DNA of 64,000 nt from Albugo candida. Taxonomy: Eukaryota; Oomycota; Peronosporomycetes; Albuginales; Albuginaceae. The notes beneath the pieces are model-generated. The model was not told where the DNA came from, did not search any database, and saw nothing but the letters and a program-made list of their open reading frames with translations. Within the stretch, counting starts at the first letter, position 1. The number at the start of each line of letters is the position of its first letter. This document shows positions 25,112 through 37,618 of this stretch, one piece after another. The stretch spans positions 434,001 to 498,000 of the forward strand of contig CAJNAR010000168.1 of the NCBI GenBank assembly GCA_905220665.1, written 5' to 3'. Position numbers and translations under genes: made by a program.

Positions 25112-25893
25112 ATTTACGACTGGAAAAGAAGCGAAACAGCGAATATGAAATGGATGGCTGCCACTGTGATTAATATTACGTTAAGCACACTACTTTGGGA
25201 TCCATAAATCGTCCAATCATTTTGCATTGATGTTATCCTTCAGCACAGTCTAATGTCGTACCTTGCGATAGCAAAAAAAAGCGTTACGCAGTATTTTTTT
25301 GCTGACATACTATCTCATGAGATCAAGTTCACTCCGTTACATTACGATAAGCTTATTCAGGTGGCAGCAGAAATGATAAATTTTTCTTCTTGTTACAATA
25401 TAAAACTCATATCTATCGCATAGTACCCATATATTACCTGAAAATGAGCTGATTCATCAGCTATCCGTCTGAGTGACGTCACATGGACATTTCTCCAAAT
25501 TCAAATCGAGACACATCTCATCCCTTTACATGGTGTGACTGTACGCTGCCACCTTAATCAACAAGACGCAGCATTAAGATATCAATTCTCCGCAGCGTGA
25601 TTACAATCCATTTTGAGAGTCATCGCGACGCTCCCTATGCGATGCAAAGTCTACAAGTGGACAAAAGACTGCAGCCTGAAAAGATAATACGTCATTTAGC
25701 GTTGTAGAAAATGATCTGATCGCGTATGTATCCAATCTCCTATTGATATCCCAATTCCTCACTTCAATTGACATGCAGCCTAGTAATTTTCGTGCCACTC
25801 AAGTTCTATAACTTCGCGCTGCAGTATCTTCTTTTTGTGATATGGCGCTCCTGGTAGCAAAAGTTTTCCTGGAGTTTGAAAAGTGAACGCTAT
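25112..25893. other. Intergenic stretch between L27a and the LINE
   Basis: No gene seen on either strand. The part near 25112 must contain the L27a promoter. The segment from about 25890 on was the LINE integration site. Confidence 0.5.
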
Positions 25894-25910
25894 AAACCAT
25901 CGGTCTCAGT
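25894..25910. repeat. 17-bp target-site duplication, left copy
   Basis: aaaccatcggtctcagt here is identical to 32897-32913. The two copies flank the minus-strand LINE, as expected after target-primed reverse transcription. Confidence 0.85.
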
Positions 25911-26970
25911 TGAACGTGTCTATATTACTAGAATTAGACTAACTTACTTCTCTAGTTGCCTAGGCTATCTTAAATAACATACATACGTATAAAAAGGTTT
26001 CGTAAAATACCTGTGAGCGATGATAATATGTCTTCTCGTTGATATTCCCGAATTGCAGTGGCCTCAGGCACCTTAATACGAGACTGTGTCCAGCTTGTAA
26101 ATGCTGTAAATGCTGTAAAGTTGTAAAATTGTAAAAACGGTCCCAAAGTACCGTGATTTGCAAATTGGTCTGCGCCACACTGGGCTGAAAAGTGTCATCC
26201 AACTAGGACTAGGATCCGAGCTGCACTTGCATTAGTACTTGTCTGTCTCGTACCCGCAGCAATGCTCGTCGGCTTCTGAAAAATCCACCGAATGATTCTT
26301 GCGTTGCGAGTTGATCCAGCACCTTTGCAAGCCGAATGCGTTCGTCTTGGCTGTAACACTGTCTTGGAAAGTACCGAACGTGCGTACTAAACGTGGTGTA
26401 GATCACGGAAAGTACTGGAACTGTCAGAGTTGCTGACCGCTGATCGAAAAGACGACGATTCCGATCGGTCCAGACGAAGTGCAGTGTCACCGCTTGCAAT
26501 GCAAGCCATAAATCCGATATAATTTGTTGATATTCTTTCCAATCCGACCGTAGTGCTGGTACGATTGCACATGCAATATGCGTCCAACGTGACTCCCTCC
26601 ATAACTGTGCCGTGTGATCGCACTCTAGACAGTGTTGTTGATCGGATTCCGCTGCCCCTCACGAAGGCTACGTGCACAATATAATCTCGGGTTGAATATC
26701 CTTTAAAAACCAGAAACGAGATCGAACTGGCAACATCCGAAAGGCTAGACGAAACTGTATATTATCGTAAATCGGTGATACACGTTTTCGAAGATGCCGT
26801 GATGTAGCCATAAAAGTTCCAACTCGTTCTGAATCCAGTGTGTCCGATCTCCCCGTGATGACAATGTGTCGACATCGTATGACTCTTGGTTGGTTCGGGA
26901 GGTTTACAGACGATTCGTGAGAGTTGTGAGCGTGGAATAGATGGAAAATAATGTTTCCTTTCCTTGCGTT

Positions 26971-29900
26971 TTACTCCCACATGAATGAGCTGCCACTTGT
27001 AGTTGGTGTAATCCAAGTGATGAGACCAATCGTCGAGTGGATACGCTGGAGTATCTGAGTGGCTTCGTTGTAAAGTTGACTCAGCAACTTTTCTTCAGCC
27101 ATATCCGATGTGTTTAGCCTTTCGTCGTTGTAATACATGTCGACAAAATCTTCCTTCGTTGGCCATGTGTCGCTTTCACGAAAAAAGTCTTGCAAACTTC
27201 GAACGTCGAAAAGTGTAGCGAACGTTTTTCGAAATGTTCGATGTGGTTCATCCACCATGCCAAGATTGTAACAAACGTTCTGTGTACTCGGATGACGAGT
27301 AGCAGCTTCGTAATGTAATTTTTGGTCGCAGTGAAACCACATCGGCTGTTCCATGTAGTACTGACGGCGTTGTGAAACATTTAAATCTGATATTGAAATG
27401 CTCCAATCCATCTGATGCCACATTCTAAATGCTTTTTTCCACCATGATGATATGCTCTCCCATTGAACCATTTTTCCATGTCGATTTGGTGCGATGGTGA
27501 ATGTATCCATCGGCTTGTGTGGACCAAAGGGAGGTTGGATAAGTTGTAATAATTCCGTCGAAGCTGTTGTCCAATTCGCAGGAATAATTGTTGACGCATC
27601 GGATGCGAACTGCTGAAGGAATTGAATACGTTGTAGCTTTAGTCGTCCCACCAAAAAAGGAACTTGTAGTCCACCATCTTGTCGGCGAAGATATAAAAAC
27701 TCTTTGCTGAGTAGGTGAACATGTTTTGAATCTTTTTTGTGTTTCCGACCAAGCACAAATCGATTTAACATCGATTGCCACTGTCGAATTGTCTCTGCTG
27801 GTATGTCTACGTGCATCGTGTAATGCCACAAACGTGATAAAATCATCGTCTGCGCAACCAGTAGTCGACCACGAACAGTTCGTGCTCGTCGAAACCGTGC
27901 ACCAAACCCATCGTAAAAACGCTTGTCGAGAGTTGAAATAACCATCGAGTGAGTTGGTTTCTGGCCGAACGGAATACCCAAATACTTGACCGAATCCTCC
28001 GGACCCATTATGGTCAAATTGGGAATACGTGGACATGGCTTCGTCCGATTCAACGAGAGCAAAGATGATTTACTCAAGTTGAGTTTCGCACCCGATCCAT
28101 CGCAATAGACTTGGACGAGTTCGAGTTGCGTCAAAACACCATTTGGTGTCTCTGAAAGCATTGTCGAATCGTCCGCAAAAAATAATCCAGTTGCGACAGT
28201 CGTGCCATTAATCCAAATGCCATGGTCTTCATGTTGTCGAAGTAAATTTCCCAAAGGTTCGATCGTCATTGGAAAAAGTAATGCTGAGAGAGGATCACCT
28301 TGTTTGACTCCACGTTGTGGTGTAATGGGCGGTGTGATATTTCCATCAATCATCAACTGCGCCTTTGTGTTATTGTACAAAAGACGAACCCAGTCGATGA
28401 AACTTTTTCCAACGCCCATTTTTTCCAAAACGCGAAACATGTACGTCCAATTGACTCGATCATAAGCTTTCTCAAAGTCGAGAAAAGTCGCATAAGCTTT
28501 CTCCCCACGATGAGTGACCAAGTCTTGGATGTCGGTGAGATGTCGAATATGATGATGCATTGACCTTCCTCGCACGAATGCTTTTTGATCTTGATGGATC
28601 AATTTCGGCAAAAAACGTTGCAATCGATACGCCAACACTTTTGAAAGTACTTTTACATCGACACAAAGCAGTGCGATCGGTCGATAGTTGCCAGGATCAC
28701 CTCGTGATCCTTTTTTGTACAATAATGTTTTTGCCGAGTGACGTTGTGATCGAAGTAGAATTCCTCTTTCCAGCTGATATTCGAACACGATCTTCAGACA
28801 CTCGCCAAACGTTTCCGGATCAAGCTGATAAAATGCAGCTGGTAGTCCATCCATACCTGGAGAAGCACTACTCCGCATGTGCTTGATCGCTTCCGCCATC
28901 TCGGTCGTACTTAACCGAGTGGAGAGACGGTCTTGCTCTGCTGAGGCAAGTGAAACTTGAATCGAATCGAGTAGCTTTTTTTGCTTTCTTTCACTTGGAT
29001 CATTTGAGTCGGTCTCTGAGCTATAAAGAGAGCCCATGACACCACCCCAATGATCTCTGAATTCGTCAATAATCTCCCTCGGGTTCGATGTCACTGTACC
29101 CCATTTTTTGGTAACATTTTCGATCGGCACGCGACGACAAGAACTATCCGGAGCGCGAAAAAAATGCTTTGAAGAGTTCTCCATATGCTTCACGTGACGG
29201 TCGAAGCTTTCATCTTGGTTGTATTTCGCGTTGTTTTCGACTGAAAGTCCAAATTGTTCGAGACTCGATTCGTAAAAGTACCGTGACTCATTGGTGTCGT
29301 GAATGCGATATCGAGCTGCTGCGACTTCCAAAACACGCTGGCTATACTCAACATCACGTCGGCTATCTTGTGCAACCTTTTTTTCGATTCCTTGAAGCTG
29401 TTTCTTGATTTTTGTCTTCCAACTTTCCCACATTTTACCGGGATTCGAAGTTGTCCGTAACTGGTTGAGCACCAAATTCGCTTCCAATCTGATTTCTTCG
29501 ACAACTTGAGTATATTCAATTGGTCGTAATCTACATTTCCAATATCCTCGTCCCAGAGATTGAGTTGGATTTGCAAAGTTGGTTTTTATGCCAGATGATC
29601 TCTCTCATGTCGTGGACGAAAATACTCAGAGGTTCTGTATGCCATATTGAATAGCTCGTCCGACATGCAAATATAATCTTGTCGATTCTTGCACGGTAAT
29701 GGTCCTGTAAATACTTTTTTAGTCCGATGTTGGATTCGCCAAGCGTATACCACACCCAGCTGGGAAAGCCATTCCAAATATGCTAATCGACTTGGTTCGT
29801 GTCGAATTGTTCCACTCGAAGCATCGGTAGCTGGATCGAGTGGAGTGTTGAAATCACCAAATACGATATGTGTTGCGGTCGATTCAAAAGTGTTGGAAAG

Positions 29901-30370
29901 CAATAACTCATAAAAACCCACTCGTTCCTCGGCCTTGACCGGTTCATATACATTGTGAATATACACCGGTGCATCGTGAATGAGAAGACGCAAAACCAAA
30001 TAACGATTTCGAATGCTTCGTTTGGTGAGTTCTTCAACTGTTGAGTAACCGGGAAAGTCCAAATGAAGGATTGTCATGACGCCACCACTGCGGTTTTGAG
30101 TCGGATGGAGAAAAGCACTGCTGTGGTCATTGACAAACATTTTGTGCTGCATTTTTGAATGTAATAAAAATTGAAATGAGTCCAGTGGGTTGTGATCGTA
30201 AAACTTGGTTTCTTGAACACAACAAATGAAGTGTTGTGATAGGATGTGGTCGATAAAAAGATGAACATTTTCTATGAATTCCATTGACATTCACCGTGAG
30301 TGCTGAGATATTGTTCCACGTTGAAATAATCGAGAAGCCCTTAGCATTCACGCTGAAGTGCACCAGCAAT
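26971..30370 (-). pseudogene. LINE ORF2: AP endonuclease and reverse transcriptase, broken
   Basis: The endonuclease part (30370-29586) shows LTVNVNG, CVQETKF, a GGVMTIL strand, VFGDFNTPLD and ending HERDHLA, as in APE-type LINE endonucleases. The reverse transcriptase (29487-26971, 838 residues open) shows YRPIALLCVDVK, AFVRGRSMHHHI, TFLDFEKAYDRVNW, RGVKQGDPLSALLF and the catalytic FADDST. Lesions: a frameshift near 30275-30290, an in-frame TAA at 29586-29588, and another shift near 29500-29515. Few lesions mean fairly recent decay. A C-terminal zinc-knuckle was not identified. Confidence 0.9.
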
Positions 30371-30538
30371 CAACCTCGTTTCACCATCTGCTTTTGAGAG
30401 GTGTTGTTGCTTTCTCTTCAGTGAAAAAGCTGAGATTGACTGAGAGCTCGCTGATATCACCACAGAGAAGTCCTCGCCATTTACCACCAAACCATTGAGA
30501 CCAACATTTTATTCCGACGTTGGAGCGTAACAACAATA

Positions 30539-32666
30539 TTAGCACATTGATCGGAAGTAACGAAAATGGTGACCCAGAATCCAGATCACTGGTCTTTCAG
30601 TGAGATAGTGTATCCAGTGATTGTTTGTGTAAAATGTAGGCGCAGTAGACATTGATAACAGTTCCAATAATACGAGAGCTTTGGTCACCCGAGTCAACCC
30701 GTGAACAGTGTCCGGCACTGACTTCCACCAAGGCATCACTTTCTCGAACAATACATCTCTCTTTGAGTGAACTTTTCCTCCAACGTGGCGATTCCATCGC
30801 GTCGCAAACGTGACATCTTCGCCGAGATTGTGCGCTGCAAAGACGCGATCGACTAGAAGCAGATGTGCTACTTCGTCCAACGCAGGATCATTCGACTTCA
30901 TGCATGAAATAAGCACCCCATGCATGGTGATGGGATGATCTAATGCTGCCGGATGATTTGGTCCGGGCTGGTAGAAATTTGTACCAGCCGACGCACATGA
31001 GGGATGCACACATTGGCTTGGACCAGCTTGTCCGGTCGAATCTGGTGGAGTGCATTTTTAGAATTTATTTTCATGAGCTCTTCGATTTCACCAATTCGAG
31101 TCGTTCGCTCCGCTTTTTCCACCGTTGTATGACGCTTCTTATAAAAATACGCTTGAAGTGGCCACCTCTTTTGGTATCCGTGCTTTCACGGGAATAATTT
31201 GAATGCGGTTCCCATGGTCCAGATTGGCAACCGCTTGGACTTCTTCGCCTTCCACCTGCATATTTGCGAGCACAGAAAAGTAATTGCTTGTTGCCAATGC
31301 TGGGAGCACCCGAGGTGGTGCTTTGAAAACCATTTGGTCGAACGGCTCAGTCCGATTACGCTTTCCTCGTGCCCATGCCAACTGTATGCATGTGTCACCA
31401 TCCCTCTCCACCCGTGGATGCGAAGATGATTGACTTTTCAAATGTAGGATGTAGGGAGGGGGTTTCGATAAGTCTGGTGACCCTCGTGGTGAGATAGAGG
31501 AAGGAGTGTTGAGCTCCAACGAAATTTGGTCGGAGTGTTTTCGCTCCGGTCGCCTCGCCTTTGGAATCACCTCGACTGCCGTTGACGCGGTTGTTTGTTA
31601 TTGTTTTTCAGGTTGCGGTTTTGCTTGGTGTTGATTCTGAGGTTGAGTGTGATTTGTTTTTGGTATTTTGTTGTTGTTGCTCCTTTTGTTTTCGTTTGGT
31701 TGTTGCCGAGCTCCCTTGGCTAATGCAGCACCCAAATTCAAGCAGTAAAGACCACGTTGGCCAAAACGTGGTCGTTCCGTTGGAATAGGAGCATTCTTAC
31801 CCCGTACTGGGTAGAGCTGTCTGTCGTAAGCGATTTGTTCAATCACTGTACCAACTCTAATCAGTTGTTGGGGGCACGTCAAACAACCAAAGTAAACTCG
31901 CCAAGTCGACATTACCACCTATTTAGTTGGGACAGTCTCACGAAAGGTGTTATACACCACCTGACACCCGAGCTTGTGAAGAGAGCGGAGAATGTTGTTC
32001 CGTTCTTCCTCCACGCTGACGCCGAAGACATCGAGGTAGTATTTTCTTTCAAGAGTATCAAACTCCTGAAAAAAACTTTTTTACCCAAGGATAGTCACTG
32101 GCTGACACTCTAATTGTTGGCAGGCATCCGATGTGATGACCATCACCCTGATGTTTCCCCCCATGCATTTTGGTCACCTGAGCGATTGATCGGCTCTTCA
32201 GTAAACTTTTAAAGATGGAATTGCCGTGGTCTCCCATCACGGATGTAAGAATTTTCCCATTTTGAGTACGGGTCAAGGACTGGCCCGTCTTCAAGACCAT
32301 TGAAAAGGATGCTTCTCGGATTTGAAAGGTCTTGCTGCTTCCAATTTCGCAGACAAAACTGACCAATCCGGAGGCTCCCCATCGGCATAGCTGTTGTATA
32401 GCCTCGAGATCCGAGGCTTTTGGCTTTGGGAGCTCCGCGTGAAATTTTGCTTGAGCTCTAGCCTGGTCCTTACGCGAGTACTCCTGTGACTTGATAAGGT
32501 CAGCCAAAGTGGGACTCTTACTGTCGTCTACACTTGCAGTTGTCTTTGAGTCACCCTGTGACGAGGCAACGATAGTACCACATGTACCACCGGTACCACA
32601 CGCGACACCGGTATCACTTCCGACAACGGTTTCTCCCTGTACCGTCACACTGGAGATGGGGTTCAC
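30539..32666 (-). pseudogene. LINE ORF1 (gag-like), broken
   Basis: The start at 32666 gives a Gly/Thr/Val-rich N-terminus, then a domain with VSFVCEIGSSKTFQIREASF. In a second frame (31918-31139) it reads VYFGCLTCPQQL, QIAYDRQLYPVRG and PIPTERPRFG, a block reminiscent of ORF1/gag nucleic-acid-binding proteins of plant and oomycete LINEs, followed by a Gln/Asn/Pro-rich linker. The same frame returns at 31009-30539. Breaks are a frame change between 32058 and 31918, an in-frame TAA at 31598-31600, and stops between 31141 and 31009. It would have packaged LINE RNA. Confidence 0.6.
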
Positions 32667-32896
32667 TCCACGTCATCACACAGGGGTGATGACTCATCAA
32701 CAATCATGCAATTACCCAAAAGAGAATGACTCATGAGGGTTGCCACGTCAGCACAAGTGGACGCTGGCACCCTGGGTTGCGTCGATATGTCGACTTGGAC
32801 CATTGTTTTCGAGAGGAAAGAGTTGAAAAAAGTAGTGTTTCGAGCTGTTTTGTACTAAATTGGCGAGTTACGTAGTAGCCGGCGAATTGAGAAGTC

Positions 32897-32913
32897 AAAC
32901 CATCGGTCTCAGT
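32897..32913. repeat. 17-bp target-site duplication, right copy
   Basis: Identical to 25894-25910; marks the 5' end of the minus-strand LINE. Confidence 0.85.
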
Positions 32914-34397
32914 AAGACGAGTGTCCGGGATCGATGCTATAATATAATTCATTCCATTTGAATTAGACACTACACAATTCCACGTGCTTTTTACATTATA
33001 AATGTATGTGCGTGTGGTAACTTGGCACAGCTCGAAAGTCTTCAAGTTTATTGTCGATATCTTCCTTCAATTCTGTATCGACTGCATTACGCACTCCAAT
33101 CGGAGCCTTTGAAAAGGATATAGTGGCGCCTATCATCGGACGAAGTAGAGCGGTCGGCACGGCTCGGATCACAGATCGAACGGATCCGTCAGATCCTTGT
33201 TCTTCTTTATTCGACGAGAGGAATCGCTAGGATCATCTTTGCAGCAATGAAAAGCTCATGGGCTAATGAATCGTATGCTTGTTCCAAACCTTCTGTGATG
33301 TTGCTGGGTCAGCTGCAAATACTGACGGCTTCCAAGCAATACACCATTGACTCGGGCGCTTCGGATAACCCCACCTCCGAGACGTTTGGAGTGCCGTTTA
33401 ATTCGACTTGCAGATTCCCCATACTGAAGTTGCTTCTTTGCATTGATGAAGAAGCTCCAACAATCGATATCAAGCACCCGCTTGTCCAAAAATAGTGATT
33501 GAGCTCCCTGAGCCATTTTTGAAGCTGTGCTCAGTGTCTCGACCGTGACGCTCTTCATGAGCTTTTTGCTCCTTTCCTTATCCCACGTACGAGTCGCCGA
33601 TCTTTTCCATTATGTTCTATCGGTAATAAAATAAAATTAGCAGCTCCCGATCCAACGTTTGCAAATGATCGCAATGGCGACACTGTCGCTGACGCAAATC
33701 ATTTGTGTATCTGATGTCGAGAAAATATCGGTGACCCACGACATGAGCACGCTTTTCACCACAGCTGCCCATCCGTCAATACCGCCCAATATGACTCACC
33801 GTAAGACGAGTTTCATACCTTCCAAGACAAAGATTGATCACTTCGAGGTAGTCTCCGGCACGCAAGGCCACAGTACTCAACGTGATTGGGACGAAAATCA
33901 ATCTTGATTTTGCATGGTCGGATATCAATGCTTTGGAAGAACCAGTTGCCTAGTCGAATATCCGTTTCTAAAGATCGATAGAAGCTTTTGGAGTCATCAT
34001 TTGAATACTGTCAGCATCTCCAGGCTTTGAGTTTTTTGTCGTATGCTTCTCCACACATTGTGCCGTTGCATTCATTTGGTGTGTTGATCCCAAAGAAGAA
34101 AACTGTCTGAAGAATGACGACTTCCTGATCCAAATTGATGAGTGTGTAAGAAACGCATCTTGAGGCGGTGTTCAACACACAAATTCGGTCCTGGTCGTAT
34201 CGTCATCAAACTCATCTTTATGATACTGCTGCCGGTTACTCGAGGATGGAATGGTGTCAGACTTCCAATAGCATACCATTTAGATGTAATCCAGAATCTC
34301 CAAATCTTCTACCGCTGCTACCGTATTGAAGCAGGTTGTTGTGATTCGCTATCATTGAACACATTCAAGCGCATTTGTATCCGATGTACAAAGAGTT
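32914..34397. other. Decayed sequence, possible retroelement remnants
   Basis: No intact gene. On the plus strand around 33325-33390 a frame reads QYTIDSGASDNPTS, which resembles the active-site strand of a Copia-type aspartic protease, but support is limited to this short stretch. Other frames are short and motif-free. Confidence 0.3.
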
Positions 34398-34740
34398 TGT
34401 AACGGGGTGACACGTCAGTTAGTAACCGTTATGCAGTGTGGTACACATGTGGAACGCTTTGGGTTATTGGCTTTAGGAGCTGCCGCGTGTCAGCCACCGG
34501 ATATTGGTACCTAGCTTAGGTACGTTTAGCTTAAGGTGCTCTTCGAGATAAAAATAAATAAAGAAGAGTTCCCCTTTAGATCAGTTAGAGATATGTGCCT
34601 GCTTCAGGCGTCTCAGATTGTGCATTTTGTGCTGTGTTGTCGATTCCCGGAATCGTTAGGTCCCTTGAACAAGGACCTTAAGCTTTAAAGCTTGTTGACT
34701 CGTTGAGTCTAGTTCTTTTAAAGAATTAAGTTGCTCGTTG
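34398..34740. repeat. Possible LTR-like segment
   Basis: The block starts tgtaacggggtgacacgtca after a gene-free stretch. It contains a TATA-like run (ataaaaataaataaagaag, about 34550) and short palindromic hairpins (cttgaacaag and agctttaaagct, about 34667-34690). It looks like a solo or orphan LTR, but no second copy was found in the window, so the boundaries and nature are uncertain. Confidence 0.2.
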
Positions 34741-35334
34741 AGCAGATAACCTTTCTCTGGCAAGGAACTGGAGTAGCTCCGCTACAGAGTTCCAAGATCT
34801 CTCCCGTCTTTCGTCTTGTCTTTGATTGGTAGCGGTGAATGGCAATGAGGAAGGATCCACCTATTTTATCATATCCCAAAGAGCCAGAAATACCACCAAA
34901 AATATCAAAAAATATCATATCGTGTCGGTGCACTTCCGCAGCTCGTGAATGTATCATCGTGAGAATTCGTGAATTTGTATGCGGAAGCTGATAGTCAGAA
35001 TTGAGGAATACCATCACATAGCCCCAATAGACTGGTCAAGGAGATTCACTTATATCGGGTGTTGATGAATGCGTTCGTCCATGTACGATGATGTCATTTT
35101 TGCATTGGATATTTCTGAATGATTCGATGCAAGTCAAGTGAGCAAATATGTGATACCGACTACTTGTGGTGGCTACAACCGCAATAAACGTTTCTCGCGA
35201 AACTCATAGTGTAAAGAAGAAATATTCTAACCAAGTTTTGTGCAAAGGGAATAGAAGCAACTACAAATACGACAACAAGACTTATATTAATTACAATTAA
35301 GTACTCACAGGTGCAATTGAGGAGCTAGATAGAT

Positions 35335-35476
35335 GATGACGTAATGAGGTCATCCATAACTTTCCAGCACTGACGAAATGAGGTCATCGGAGATTTCATT
35401 CCAGCACATGTACATGCAATGACGTGATGAGGTCATTGCCAGAAGTTTCACACCCAGATGACGTAATGAGGTCATC
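35335..35476. repeat. Four-copy imperfect repeat TGACGTAATGAGGTCA
   Basis: Copies at about 35335-35354, 35371-35388, 35420-35437 and 35457-35476 share TGACG(T/A)(A/G)ATGAGGTCAT with one or two changes. Spacing is about 36-49 bp. Each unit is itself an imperfect palindrome (TGAC...GTCA). Flanking words such as ttccagcac also recur between copies. Confidence 0.8.
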
Positions 35477-36469
35477 GATGCCAGTGATCGGGTTCCAATG
35501 GCACGCGTTGCCTGCATCATCTACAATGCCGTAGGGGCCATTCGATGAATTTGCTTTGTCCGAATCAGTTTCCACCTGGTAGCGTCCGAAGGGGTTTCCT
35601 GCAACCGTTGTGCGAATCTTCAACTCCCACTTTAGGATAGCGGGCTTGATCCTGCGCGCCGCTGAAATGCTTCAATTCCACACTTGAGAGATACGCCATT
35701 ATGCCATCTTCGTTCTCCGGCCGCTACTTTTCTCTTAAGACTTGAGCTTCCGCTTCAAGCTTGGTAAAGCTCCGTCGTCTTGCTTCCCAACTCTTGTAAC
35801 AAGTCTTCGGTAAGTTCCTCCGGTTGAATGAATTCCGTTTCACTTTCTTAGGGTGCCGCAAATGGACACTCCATCGTACCGGTAACACTGTTCGGTCGGT
35901 TTTCCAAGCATTCAAGAGCACATTTGAGCTGATGTATGTAGTCGTGTGCATCTTGCACGTGAACTGCTTTTGCTTCCAGAGCGAACAGCAATTCCGAACT
36001 GATAGTTTCGAGTTCTCCAGCTTCCGTTGCGCGCTTTTCGCCCGCAAGTTGCATCTCCACTGCCTTTTCCGCCGCGCTATTACGATCGTTCTCCAGCCGG
36101 GTTTCAAGATTTTTGACTTTTGAGTTGATTCCACTGATCTCGATCCTTGCGTCTTCCAGCTGAGCTAATTTCTCGTTCAATGAGCGCGATAGCTGCTCAT
36201 TTTTTCTCAAAGTCACTAAGACGCGGTCGGTTCACTGATGTTGGTGGGACATGCGCGACGGAGTTGCGATTCCCTGTTGATGTGGGAGGCATTCTTGCTC
36301 GCACTCCGGAAGCCGCTGCTGCGTCCATGCCGCGCGCGTAACCGAGCCATTCGAATGAGTCATCGCCGGTGATGCTCGCACATTCGAGGCTGTTGCTTCG
36401 GATGGTGTCGTTCGTGATGCGTTGCCACCAGCGACGCGGGTCACGTTTCTTGTCGTCGTTGGAATGACG

Positions 36470-36600
36470 CGCTGCTGGATGGTGCGTGGTTGGGTCGAGC
36501 GTGACTGGATGGTGCGCTGCTGCATGGCGCATGGTTGGGTCGAGCGTGGTTGGATGGCGCGTGGGTGGTGCATGCTTGGGTCGAGCGCTGTCGATTTTGT
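36470..36600. repeat. Minisatellite-like degenerate repeat
   Basis: Units built from ggatggtgcg, tggttgggtcgagcg and close variants recur about four times with substitutions. In the minus-strand frame they encode repeated RPNHAPS-like peptide. It sits in the decayed gene at 34741-36740. Confidence 0.7.
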
Positions 36601-36949
36601 AACGCTGACGTCTCTGTTGGGGCTCTCAGCGCATACCCGCCGCCGACACGCTTCAATGTCGGCGCTATTTCGTTTTGTGTTGGCCCGTTTCTGGAGCGCC
36701 TGTTGGTCGTCGTAGTTATCCTTTGTCGCTGCATGTTCAAAAAATAGATAGTTCTTCGTTTAAGTCAAAGCAAATAAAGAATACCGACACATATCAACCT
36801 CACCTTGCAAGTCTCTTAGCATCATTCTATATGCTGATTAGGGAAATTGTCGTTTTGAAGAAGGCGGCGCTTTCTGAGTGATCGAAAGCGTAATCGGTAG
36901 ACGAGTTGCAATCATCAATGAGAATGGATCATTCTGAGTGTCTTTTGCA

Positions 36950-37583
36950 GTAAGAGAATCGATGCAAAGGACACACAAAACGAGATGCACTCTTTGATGA
37001 GTGCAAGTCATGCTGTGGAAGAGCTATTTTTAGAATATGTGGGTGATTTGGAAGGTATAGTAGAAGTATATGATAAGTCAATAATACAGATTCCTAGGTA
37101 AATAGTATTGATGTCATCAAAAGCAACTTGACAGTTAACCTAAAACAGTTTTACTCAGAAGGATCTTGGTCTCCTATACACTGGCGGAAACCGACAAGAG
37201 ATACACAGTTTCAAAGCAATCATGCAACAATTAAAAGGGTATTCCAATCTTTGAGGAGTATGCTGAACGTGCTAGAGTTATGACCAAGATTCATGCAGCA
37301 AAGGCTTCCTTTGTATCTCAGTCAGAGCCTCAGAAAGAGTCCGATGGGAAATTGGATGGGAAGCGGAAGCCGCATGAGTTGGAAGCAACAAAAATGTCAG
37401 GGTGCTAAAGGGTCAAAGAAACAACGGACAGAGGGTGCATTTTCTTCGGCTTATCGACCCAACTTGACCGCACTCGCGGCATTGTCTCGTTCCATTTACC
37501 GAATGCACGAATTTACGACCAGTCTATGCACGCAAAGCTGTCACTTGAAAATGCTCGAGAAAAAAGCTCTGGAAAGATTGTAA
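36950..37583 (+). CDS. Possible small spliced gene, function unknown
   Basis: Three plausible coding stretches lie in order: MHSLMSASHAVEELFLEYVGD (36990-37100), GIPIFEEYAERARVMTKIHAAKASF (37240-37320), and YRPNLTALAALSRSIYRMHEF to the stop at 37583. They are in different frames separated by candidate GT..AG introns I could not fix. Their helical character and the position, with the stop 35 bp from the convergent TBC1D31 stop, argue for a real gene. No family was recognised, and decayed retroelement sequence is the main alternative. Confidence 0.3.
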
Positions 37584-37618
37584 AACTCCCGATACAGAAT
37601 TGACATATGCGACTGGAT

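Larger units (their letters stand above)
25911..32896 (-). mobile_element. Nearly full-length L1-type LINE retrotransposon, about 7 kb
   Basis: It holds, on the minus strand, an ORF1-like region (about 32666-30540) and an ORF2 with AP endonuclease and reverse transcriptase (about 30370-26971), then a 3' region of about 1 kb. A perfect 17-bp direct repeat bounds it. The length and gene order fit the L1 clade. The 3' end (near 25911-25930) shows no poly(A) or obvious tandem repeat tail. A truncated copy of the same family lies at 2145-3395. Both ORFs carry lesions, so this copy should not move on its own. Confidence 0.9.
34741..36740 (-). pseudogene. Decayed minus-strand gene or retroelement with coiled coil
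   Basis: From 36740 downward a basic, Pro/Ala/Ser/His-rich N-terminus containing repeats is followed, after a frameshift near 36200, by a good coiled coil (LSRSLNEKLAQLEDARIEIS... to about 35890). It then continues in shifted frames to about 35396. At 35017-34780 another minus-strand frame has DIFGGISGSLG..FLIAIHRYQSK, vaguely like a Copia integrase N-terminal part. The pieces could be a gag-like protein and integrase of one decayed LTR element, or unrelated. No zinc knuckle or reverse transcriptase was seen. Confidence 0.3.

Noticed and set aside
31757..32113. Plus-strand frame of 118 residues inside the LINE
   Set aside because: Antisense to ORF1; the minus strand has the gag-like motifs.
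35335..35476. CRISPR-like array
   Set aside because: The four short units are imperfect, unequally spaced and lie in a eukaryotic repeat region without any cas gene.
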